From the NCBI RefSeq assembly GCF_000308475.2, contig NZ_BAFT02000068.1:118508-182507 (forward strand): DNA of 64,000 nt. Direction: 5' to 3'. This DNA is from Nocardia brasiliensis NBRC 14402 (GTDB taxonomy: Bacteria > Actinomycetota > Actinomycetes > Mycobacteriales > Mycobacteriaceae). Shown here one piece after another: positions 58,179 through 64,000 of this stretch; position 1 is the stretch's first letter, and each line of letters begins with the position of its first letter. The notes under the pieces were generated by a model, which ran no database searches, was not told the origin of the DNA, and was given only the letters and a program-made list of their open reading frames with translations. The position numbers and the translations under genes were made by a program.

Positions 58179-59369
58179 TCACGAAGCGGTCCGGACCGGT
58201 GCCGACTGCTCCTGCGCCGTTGAAGCCGAGAATCGTTCCGCCAGAGCGCTTATCGCGGTCAACGCGAGGGTGATCACGACACCGCCGAGGATGGCGCTAC
58301 TCGGCGCGGTGTGCGCGAGGACCAACGCGGACACGGTGGCGGCCAGCCCATAGCCGATACCACCCACGGCGTACATCACCGAATAGGCCGCGGCGTGCAG
58401 GTGCGCGGGTAGCTGGGCGCGCAGCGCGAGATTGCGGGCGACGATCACCGCCGCCTGGCACAGTCCCGCCGCGGCGAGCGCGACCGCGATCCCGAGCCCC
58501 GGCGTGATCGCCACCAGCGCAACGCAACCCGCGGTGACGACGAGCAGGACCAAGGCCTGCACCCGCACCGTCCCCGGCCACTCGCGCAGGCCGTAGCAGA
58601 ACGCGCCCACCGCACCGGTGACGGCGAACGCGGTGAGCATCGGCCCGGCCCAGCGCACCTCGATGCCCCGGAACTCCAGCAGCGCGGGCAACACCAGCTC
58701 GGCCGTGGCCAGTAGCGACATCGCCGCGGCACTGGTCAGGTAGATCGGCCAACCGGATAGGACTGTGCGCCAACCACCTTCGGTCTGTTCCACCGTGGCC
58801 GAGGCCGGTCCGGGCAGCAGGAAGATGAGCACGGCCGCGGCGGCGGCGCCGATCGCCGCGAGCGTCAGGGGTGCCGCGGGGAACAGACCCGTGGCCAGCG
58901 ACACCACCAGCGCCGGCGCGGCGGCCCAGATCACCTGGGTGAGCATCGCTTCGACGCCGAGCGCGCGGGGCACGTCGGGCGATGCCACCAACCCGATCAG
59001 CATCGAGCGCATCCCGCCGGGCGATCCGGCCGGTCCGAACCCCGCGAGGAAGGCCAGCCCGATCAGTAGCGGCGCGGGAGCCGAACCGCTCGACGCCAGA
59101 CCGGCGAACGCGGCGGCGCCGACGGCGAAGCCGGCGGCCAGCTGCGGTCGGATCCGGTGCTGACGCAACCACATTCCCTGCACTGCCGCCCCGATGACCT
59201 CACCGAGGACGTACCCGGCGGACAGCACCGCGCCGAGCGCATATCCGCCGGGGGTCGACCTGACCAGGAACACCAGGCCCAGGGGAGCCATCGCGATCGG
59301 CAGCTTCCCGGCGAGCGACACCATCGACCACGTGAGCACCTCGCGGGTGGCGAGCCGCCGATAACTCAT
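58179..59369 (-). CDS. MFS transporter
   Basis: A 396-residue major-facilitator protein with twelve predicted helices. The loop 2-3 motif is degenerate (M-W-L-R-Q-H-R-I-R-P). Paired helical repeats such as G-L-A-F-L-A-G-F-G-P-A-G-S-P-G-G-M-R-S fit the drug-efflux-like group. It converges on the flavoprotein gene. Substrate not assigned; a second export route for the peptide is possible but unproven. Confidence 0.85.
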   Translation of the reverse strand: MSYRRLATREVLTWSMVSLAGKLPIAMAPLGLVFLVRSTPGGYALGAVLSAGYVLGEVIGAAVQGMWLRQHRIRPQLAAGFAVGAAAFAGLASSGSAPAPLLIGLAFLAGFGPAGSPGGMRSMLIGLVASPDVPRALGVEAMLTQVIWAAAPALVVSLATGLFPAAPLTLAAIGAAAAAVLIFLLPGPASATVEQTEGGWRTVLSGWPIYLTSAAAMSLLATAELVLPALLEFRGIEVRWAGPMLTAFAVTGAVGAFCYGLREWPGTVRVQALVLLVVTAGCVALVAITPGLGIAVALAAAGLCQAAVIVARNLALRAQLPAHLHAAAYSVMYAVGGIGYGLAATVSALVLAHTAPSSAILGGVVITLALTAISALAERFSASTAQEQSAPVRTAS

Positions 59370-59423
59370 GCTCGCCTCCGCCCCGGGCTCCGATAGTGAC
59401 CTTGGGTCAACCAGCCGACAGGC

Positions 59424-60257
59424 TCAGGTATTTCCCTGCGGCGCCACGGCTTTCACGGCGTTGCCGACCTTTCCGTGCAACCACGCTGCCCACTCGGCCA
59501 ACTGGGGGAGAGCCACGTCGCCCACGCACTCGGCGACCGCGAGCCGTTCGGGCACGCGGTCGGCGGCCCAGAGCCGGGCCCACTGTTCGGCGTCGAGCAC
59601 GAGGACCCGCAGGTCGAGATCCGCGAGCGCGGCCACGTCGTCGACGTCGGCGCCGGATACGTCCAGGCGGAGCAGTGCGGGCAGCGCGGCCAGCCGCTCG
59701 ACCCGCACGGGGCAACCCGTCATGCCCAGCGCGGCCTCGGCGGCGACGAGATCCGCTGCCGGGCAAGGCGGGCCGAACTGCGGTGCGCGGCCCTTCACTC
59801 GCCGGTAGTAGGTAGTGAACTCGTCCACCAGCGACCGCACGTGCCGGTGCACCCGTGGGTCGGTCGGCAGCGTGCTCGGCTGCGCCGCGCTCGGCCGTGG
59901 GGTGGCGCCGCGATAGTGATTCGGGTAGCGGAATTCCGGGTCGATCAGGACGGAACACGGTGTGAGGGAGGACAATTCGAACGAGTGACGGAACTGCGCG
60001 GCCGGTCCGTCGAGGGCGACCTCCAGCACGAGCGGCCGGTGGTCGCCGGGTGCGCGCAACATCGTGTCCAACCGGCCGATAAGGGAGGGCAAGGTGAAAG
60101 CGTCACTCCCCGTGGGCAGGACATGGTCCTCGGCGGGAAAAGCCTTGACCGACAGCGTCTCGCCGTTCGCGCTGCAGGCCTGCCAGGTGAACGGGCGGTC
60201 GGAGCGATGGTTCGCGCGGACCGAACGCACGAGTTCCACGACGAGTTCGTTCTGCAC
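59424..60257 (-). CDS. Conserved hypothetical protein
   Basis: About 277 residues, soluble. An N-terminal ~120-residue beta-rich part is followed by P-P-C-P-A-A-D-L-V-A-A-E-A-A-L-G-M, reminiscent of the start of SMI1/KNR4 domains, and a leucine-rich stretch (L-A-A-L-P-A-L-L-R-L-D-V-S-G-A-D-V-D-D-V-A-A-L-A-D-L-D-L) that reads like leucine-rich repeats. The start GTG 60257 is tentative. No function assigned. Confidence 0.6.
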   Translation of the reverse strand: MQNELVVELVRSVRANHRSDRPFTWQACSANGETLSVKAFPAEDHVLPTGSDAFTLPSLIGRLDTMLRAPGDHRPLVLEVALDGPAAQFRHSFELSSLTPCSVLIDPEFRYPNHYRGATPRPSAAQPSTLPTDPRVHRHVRSLVDEFTTYYRRVKGRAPQFGPPCPAADLVAAEAALGMTGCPVRVERLAALPALLRLDVSGADVDDVAALADLDLRVLVLDAEQWARLWAADRVPERLAVAECVGDVALPQLAEWAAWLHGKVGNAVKAVAPQGNT

Positions 60258-60333
60258 TCCGGGAGTCTGCTGGCGCGCCCGCGCGCCCGACAAGACACCC
60301 CTTCGATGGGCAGGAGGTCCCGGAATACGAAAA

Positions 60334-60361
60334 GCCGCCCGCATCGTGCGATGCGGGCGGC
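60334..60361 (-). terminator. Rho-independent terminator of rbpA
   Basis: GCCGCCCGCATCG / CGATGCGGGCGGC, perfect 13-bp stem with a 2-nt loop. On the minus strand it is followed by TTTTCG, so it is a classical intrinsic terminator 15 bases past the rbpA stop. Confidence 0.88.
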
Positions 60362-60375
60362 CTCTGCGGTGTCGC

Positions 60376-60711
60376 TTACACCCGGCGGCGGGTCTTGAGC
60401 AGGTCGAGACGCTCCTTGAGGAGTTCCTCGAGCTCTTCCTTGCTGCGGCGTTCCAGCAGCATGTCCCAGTGGGTGCGCGGCGGCTTGACCTTCTTGGTCT
60501 CGACCGTGGTGCCTTCGATCAGGATGCCCTCCTGACCGTTGCGGCAGAGCCAGGTCGGCGGGATCTCGGCGTCGTCGGCGAAGGGGACGTCGAACTCTTC
60601 CCCGTTGTCGGTGCGGTACCGGGCGATCCGACGCGGCGCCAGGTCGTGGTCGCGGTCGGTCTCGTAGCTCACCGCTCCGAGCCGACTGCCCCGGAGTACG
60701 CGATCTGCCAT
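60376..60711 (-). CDS. rbpA: RNA polymerase-binding protein RbpA
   Basis: An essential actinobacterial transcription factor that binds RNA polymerase and the principal sigma factors and stabilises open complexes. The 111-residue product shows the N-terminal tail, the central core (R-Y-R-T-D-N-G-E-E-F-D-V-P-F-A-D-D-A-E-I-P), the basic linker (K-K-V-K-P-P-R-T-H-W-D-M-L-L-E-R-R-S) and the sigma-interacting helix E-E-L-E-E-L-L-K-E-R-L. Only one of the metal-ligand cysteines is present (W-L-C), as in mycobacterial-type RbpA. The start is ATG 60711, with GGGAGAGG upstream. A SigR/SigH-type promoter precedes it. Confidence 0.96.
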   Translation of the reverse strand: MADRVLRGSRLGAVSYETDRDHDLAPRRIARYRTDNGEEFDVPFADDAEIPPTWLCRNGQEGILIEGTTVETKKVKPPRTHWDMLLERRSKEELEELLKERLDLLKTRRRV

Positions 60712-60790
60712 GGTGTGCCTCTCCCTGTGTGCTCGAGTCTTGTTGCTGCGACCGGGTCCGGACGAACGTTCTCGTGCTCGACCTCAGGTA

Positions 60791-60819
60791 CAACGTACGG
60801 GCCTGCGCCGATAGTTCCC
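60791..60819 (-). promoter_or_regulatory. SigR/SigH-type promoter of rbpA
   Basis: On the minus strand GGGAAC and CGTTG are separated by 18 bases, matching the disulfide-stress sigma consensus (s)GGAAC-N17-22-(s)GTT. It lies about 80 bases before the rbpA start. In Streptomyces rbpA is a known SigR target, which supports the call. Confidence 0.72.
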
Positions 60820-60988
60820 GTCGCGGCCGCGGAACCGTTCCATTGTAGTCGCACCGGCACGGGGGCCGCGCCACGCCCGTAGTCGGCGGGTTCGGTGAGG
60901 GTCGCTGACCGGTCCGGGGCCGCCGAACCGTTAAGGTTCTGCGTCATGTCGCGCCGCTTGCTGTCCTGCCTGACTTCTCGATAGGGGG

Positions 60989-61333
60989 GTGTGTTCAATC
61001 TCTGATCGTCGTCACTCTCGTCAACTGTCCTGCCTGTGGTGTGGGCGAGAGATCGTGGAGTCGGAGGCCGGCCGCCGTCGCCGGTACTGCCGACAGTCGT
61101 GTCGTCAGCGGGCCTACGAGCATCGCAACAGCCTGAAGGGCACCGGGATCCCCGACGATTCCGTGGTGCTCAGCGCCCAGGAGGCCACCGATCTGGCCGA
61201 TCGCTGGTTCGCCGCCCGGTGCGCCGCCGAAGACGTCGCGATCGCCATCGACGAGGGCGCCTCACACGAGGAACTGGCCACCCTCGGCAAAGCCCTGGTC
61301 GAGCTGGCCCGTGACGCCGAACGGCTGCGCTGA
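60989..61333 (+). CDS. Small zinc-ribbon protein
   Basis: A 114-residue protein: C-L-W-C-G-R-E-I followed by R-R-R-Y-C-R-Q-S-C-R-Q-R-A-Y-E-H-R, a CxxC...CxxxC treble-clef/zinc-ribbon, then a helical Ala/Glu-rich tail. The fold is like small zinc fingers that bind nucleic acid or protein. It is divergent from rbpA with a 277-base intergenic region. The start is GTG 60989. Role unknown. Confidence 0.78.
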   Translation: MCSISDRRHSRQLSCLWCGREIVESEAGRRRRYCRQSCRQRAYEHRNSLKGTGIPDDSVVLSAQEATDLADRWFAARCAAEDVAIAIDEGASHEELATLGKALVELARDAERLR

Positions 61334-61462
61334 GCGAGACGGGCTCGGCTCGGCTGAGTCGGGTGGCGGTGCTGAGTCCAACTGTTGCGCTGAGCGGGAC
61401 GGCTGGGTTGGGCGGGTCGGCTGGGCTGAGTCGAATGGCTGCGCTGAGCGGAACCGGGCACT
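61325..61462. repeat. Short diverged direct repeats (GGCTGCGCTGAGCG..)
   Basis: GGCTGCGCTGAGCGAGAC, GTTGCGCTGAGCGGGAC and GGCTGCGCTGAGCGGAAC recur about 60 and 55 bases apart, interleaved with GGCTGGGCTGAGTCG-like units, between the zinc-ribbon stop and the convergent membrane-protein stop. Confidence 0.65.
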
Positions 61463-61474
61463 GACCGGCTCACC

Positions 61475-62512
61475 TCACACGGTATGCCGGTGGCGCAGAT
61501 AGGTTCCGGCGAGGAGCACGCCGACGCCCGCCAGCACGCCGCCGGACGCCAGCAGCGTGGTGGCGTCCGGGTGGACCAGCGACTGGGCACGCATCGCCTG
61601 GGTGAACACGATGGCGAGCAGCCCGGTGTAACCGAGGCCGAGGACGCCGATTACCGCGGCGCGGGTGCGTTCGGCCCGTAGCCACGGGTAGCGCGGCGCC
61701 AGCCAGGCCAGCACGAGCACCGCGAGCAGCAGCACCTGGATGCCGTGCAGCCCGACGAAGTGTGGGACACGTAGGTCGCCGCCGATCGTGCTCCAGTGCG
61801 TGATCGGCATGCCCGGGGCCGCGTCGCGCGGGGACAGGTCGCGCAGCGCCGGATCGATGACGGTATGGCCCGCGATCAACTCGACGACCTTGCCGTCCGC
61901 GTCGCGCACCAGCTGCTTGCCGGTGAAGCCCATCAGGTACCCCATGGCCATGCCCGCCACGGCGAAGAGCAGTCCGAAACGGATCGCGCTCGCGGTCGGC
62001 CGGTCGAGCAGGCGTTGCCAGCACAGGATCAGCGCGATCAGCAGGTTCGCCAGGAACAGGCCGGGCACCCCGGACATGAAGATCTGCTGGCCGATCTGAT
62101 TGACCGGATCGGTGTCGACGTTGTTGAAGTGGCTGAACGTGCCGCGCGCGCCCTGCACCGCGATGAAGCCCACGTCGAGCACACCGGTGATCGCGAACAC
62201 CGTGCCCAGCCACCAGGTTGCGCGACTTCCCTTGTGCGGCAACGACAGCAGGAACGCGAGGGTGGCGCTGTAGAGGGTGAAGGCGAGACCGAACTTGAAC
62301 GGCTTGAGCCACACCGACTCGCCGAGCAGCTGCCGGTCGTCGACCAGCATGCCGATCGCGGAGACGACGGCGAGGGCGGCCATGAAGGCGACCGACACCA
62401 TGAGCGGACGATGCAGTCGGGCGGCGGTCCGGACGAGCCCGGCGGCGCCCGGGTGCGGCCGGTTCATCGGCGTCGGTGCGCCGGGCCCGGCGGCCAGATC
62501 TGTGGTAGCCAT
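61475..62512 (-). CDS. Polytopic membrane protein of unknown function
   Basis: A 345-residue protein with about eight membrane helices. Conserved-looking residues include W-L-K-P-F-K-F-G in the first third, H-F-N-N-V-D-T-D-P-V-N-Q, and H-W-S-T-I-G-G-D-L-R-V-P-H-F-V-G-L-H-G-I-Q in which several His could bind a metal or heme. I do not recognise the family. The start is ATG 62512 (shortest clear N terminus M-A-T-T-D). A direct-repeat element lies 50-95 bases upstream. Confidence 0.78.
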   Translation of the reverse strand: MATTDLAAGPGAPTPMNRPHPGAAGLVRTAARLHRPLMVSVAFMAALAVVSAIGMLVDDRQLLGESVWLKPFKFGLAFTLYSATLAFLLSLPHKGSRATWWLGTVFAITGVLDVGFIAVQGARGTFSHFNNVDTDPVNQIGQQIFMSGVPGLFLANLLIALILCWQRLLDRPTASAIRFGLLFAVAGMAMGYLMGFTGKQLVRDADGKVVELIAGHTVIDPALRDLSPRDAAPGMPITHWSTIGGDLRVPHFVGLHGIQVLLLAVLVLAWLAPRYPWLRAERTRAAVIGVLGLGYTGLLAIVFTQAMRAQSLVHPDATTLLASGGVLAGVGVLLAGTYLRHRHTV

Positions 62513-62564
62513 GCACCGACGGTAGGAAGCGGGGCCCGCGGAAGACGTCCCGCCGCAGCGCTAT

Positions 62565-62607
62565 TCGCGTCTAGTACCCGGGGCGTCGCGTCTAGTACCG
62601 GGGTACT
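62565..62607 (-). promoter_or_regulatory. Direct repeat and palindrome upstream of the membrane-protein gene
   Basis: TCGCGTCTAGTACC occurs at 62565 and again at 62586, exactly 21 bp apart (two helical turns), and the second runs into the palindrome AGTACC-GG-GGTACT (62594-62607). Spacing suits an activator or repressor binding on one face of the helix. Confidence 0.55.
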
Positions 62608-62617
62608 GAGCTCGGAG

Positions 62618-62667
62618 GCGGTTCGGCCGCGATCGCGTCACCGTTGACGCGATCGCGGCCGAACCGC
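62618..62667 (-). terminator. Perfect 23-bp stem terminator of the M23 peptidase gene
   Basis: Left arm 62618-62640 (GCGGTTCGGCCGCGATCGCG...), loop CCGT, right arm 62645-62667, no mismatches. It lies 43 bases past the stop of the M23 gene on the minus strand and insulates the next gene. Confidence 0.8.
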
Positions 62668-62710
62668 TCCGGGTTTCGCCAGCCCCTCATCGACTCGCGA
62701 AGGGGTGGGA

Positions 62711-63409
62711 CTACGGGGTGTTGCGCAGGATGTCGATGCCGCGGCCCGCGAGCCAGGGCAGTGGGTCGATCGGCTCGCCGCCTGCGGTGTGGATCTCGTA
62801 GTGCAGGTGCGGGCCGGTGGAGAAGCCGCGGTTGCCGACGGTGGCGATGATGTCGCCCGCGCGGACCTGCTGGCCGACGGTGGCCAGGATGTCGTTCACG
62901 TGGCCGTAGATGCCGATGGTGCCGTCGTCCTGCTGCACCCGCACCCACATGCCGAAGCCGCTGGCCGGTCCGGCCTCGATCACCACGCCGTCGGTGACCG
63001 CGGCGATCGGCGTGCCGATCGCGTCGGCCAGGTCGAGGCCCGCGTGCAACGCGCCCCAGCGCATGCCGAAGGTCGAGGTGAGGATGCCCGCGATGGGGCG
63101 AACGGTCTTGGGTCGCGCGGCCTCGACGGCCAGGCGATGCTGCTCCCAGACGACGCTCTCCGGGACGGTCTGCGGCATCTGGGCTTCGCGCGGGGTGAAC
63201 GCGGTGAAAACGGCCTGGGTGGCCACCTCGGTGTCGGCGGCGGCGCGGGCGCCGGCGGTCAGGTGGGCGGCGCCGGTCTGATCGGCGGCGGCGAGCACCC
63301 CGAGCGAGGCGCTGACGACGGCGGACACGGCCACCGCGCGGGTGGCGGCGCGGTGGCGCCGGGTCCGGGTCGCGCCCCGACGTGAAGATAACGGAACGGT
63401 CACGGGCAT
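62711..63409 (-). CDS. Secreted M23 (LytM/RpfA-type) peptidoglycan endopeptidase
   Basis: A 232-residue exported protein: basic N terminus, a hydrophobic signal core (A-V-A-V-S-A-V-V-S-A-S-L-G-V-L-A-A), a linker, then the M23 zinc domain with H-A-G-L-D-L-A-D (HxGxD), T-P-I-A-A-V-T-D-G-V-V, G-I-Y-G-H-V and G-P-H-L-H-Y-E-I-H (HxH). All metal ligands are present, so it should be an active cell-wall endopeptidase used in growth or division. ATG 63409 is preferred over a longer frame to 63457 because it starts the basic signal sequence. A CRP-type site lies upstream. Confidence 0.9.
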   Translation of the reverse strand: MPVTVPLSSRRGATRTRRHRAATRAVAVSAVVSASLGVLAAADQTGAAHLTAGARAAADTEVATQAVFTAFTPREAQMPQTVPESVVWEQHRLAVEAARPKTVRPIAGILTSTFGMRWGALHAGLDLADAIGTPIAAVTDGVVIEAGPASGFGMWVRVQQDDGTIGIYGHVNDILATVGQQVRAGDIIATVGNRGFSTGPHLHYEIHTAGGEPIDPLPWLAGRGIDILRNTP

Positions 63410-63449
63410 GAGATGAACGTACGGGAGGTGAACAGCGACTCCGCAATCC

Positions 63450-63465
63450 TGTGGCAACCGTCACA
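63450..63465. promoter_or_regulatory. CRP/GlxR-type site TGTG-N8-CACA
   Basis: TGTGGCAACCGTCACA fits TGTG-N8-CACA, part of a larger CCTGTG/CACAGG palindrome, 41 bases upstream of the M23 start. Mycobacterial CRP (Rv3676) and GlxR control cell-wall hydrolase genes through such sites. Confidence 0.55.
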
Positions 63466-63592
63466 GGGGTGTGAAAGCCCAGTTCACTGGTCACGAATGG
63501 GTAACGAGACGGCGCGCCTCGCGTGCTCACCTTGGGGAATTCCGTAATGCGCCGAGTTGACCGTGTGGTCGCCAGTTGATCACACTGTTTAA

Positions 63593-63910
63593 GTGGCGAC
63601 TAATGGAGTTCGTGCGCTCGAAGCGTTATCCGACCCGACTCGGCGGGCCATCTTCGAGGCATTGCCGCAGGCCCCGCGCTCGGTCGGCGAACTCGCCGCA
63701 CTCACCGGCGTGACCAGCTCGGCGGTCTCCCAGCACCTGCGTGTGCTGCGCGAGGCGCGCCTGGTGCTGATGCGCCCCGAGGGCACCCGCCGCCTCTACT
63801 CCCTCGACCCCCGCGGCCTCAGCGACGCCCGCGACTACCTCGACCAGTTCTGGCCCAGCGCCCTCGCCGCCTACTCCGCCGCCCTCCAAACCGCCCGCGC
63901 CACCCCCTGA
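63593..63910 (+). CDS. ArsR-family transcriptional regulator
   Basis: A 105-residue winged-helix repressor: A-L-S-D-P-T-R-R-A-I-F-E-A-L, S-V-G-E-L-A-A-L-T-G-V-T-S-S-A-V-S-Q-H-L-R-V-L-R-E-A-R-L-V and a terminal R-R-L-Y-S-L-D. It lacks the Cys motif of metal-sensing ArsR proteins, so it belongs to the metal-independent group that often precedes a SRPBCC (AHSA1) protein. That partner, if present, would lie beyond the right edge. GTG 63593. The 90 bases after it show no gene. Confidence 0.87.
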   Translation: MATNGVRALEALSDPTRRAIFEALPQAPRSVGELAALTGVTSSAVSQHLRVLREARLVLMRPEGTRRLYSLDPRGLSDARDYLDQFWPSALAAYSAALQTARATP

Positions 63911-64000
63911 CCCACTCCCGTTCTGCCGCACCACTTTCTGGTTCGTCGCACCCCTTCCGCGTAGACGCACCCCTAGGACGTGGCATACCGGGTGCGTCAG

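Overview
The window is one contiguous piece of a high-GC actinobacterial chromosome. Gene content and order point to Mycobacteriales, most likely Nocardia or a close relative. Evidence includes an aerobic cobalamin block (cobN divergent from cobG-cobH-cobIJ), fxsA, lnt and rbpA in the same broad neighbourhood as their M. tuberculosis counterparts (roughly Rv2050-Rv2066), several F420-type enzymes, and pervasive GTG/TTG starts with ATGA/GTGA overlaps. No tRNA, rRNA, CRISPR array, transposase or phage gene was found.

Layout. (1) 1-10.4 kb: corrin ring synthesis. cobIJ (cut by the left edge), cobH and cobG lie on the minus strand and cobN on the plus strand behind a cobalamin riboswitch. A divergent Lrp/AsnC regulator and dimethylargininase-type hydrolase pair sits between cobH and cobG. 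(2) 10.5-15.9 kb: a small secreted protein, a WYL regulator, a two-helix membrane protein, an SUMF1-domain protein, GtrA, an isochorismatase-fold hydrolase, a VOC protein and a GNAT acetyltransferase. (3) 16-24.4 kb: catabolic and regulatory genes (LLM oxidoreductase plus enoyl-CoA hydratase, epoxide hydrolase, two F420/PPOX proteins, a second methionine aminopeptidase), each with local one-component regulators (TetR, XRE, PadR) and visible palindromic operators. (4) 24.6-35 kb: the TldD/PmbA pair, a TetR regulator, a TSUP permease, a NarL-type two-component system, an MDMPI-fold protein, FxsA and an amidohydrolase. (5) 35.4-58 kb: lnt, then a secondary-metabolite locus. It holds a 4,576-residue four-module NRPS (C-A-T x4 plus thioesterase, first A domain reading as serine), a 72-residue coupled ORF, a DrrAB-type exporter, two paralogous secreted alpha/beta-hydrolase-like proteins and a flavoprotein. 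(6) 58-64 kb: MFS transporter, rbpA, a zinc-ribbon protein, a polytopic membrane protein, a secreted M23 peptidase and an ArsR regulator.

How it fits together. The NRPS, the 72-residue ORF and drrAB are chained by stop/start overlaps and must form one operon: a tetrapeptide, probably N-acylated or N-arylated, is built, released by the thioesterase and pumped out. The two secreted hydrolases next door are candidates for processing or inactivating it outside the cell. The locus lies between lnt and rbpA, where mycobacterial relatives keep ppm1 fused or next to lnt; no ppm1 is present here.

Other notable patterns are in-frame low-complexity insertions in conserved enzymes (CobG, Lnt, the CobI-CobJ linker), a two-copy family of ~85-bp hairpin elements, a 25-bp palindrome shared by two distant promoters, and several decayed tandem repeats confined to intergenic gaps.
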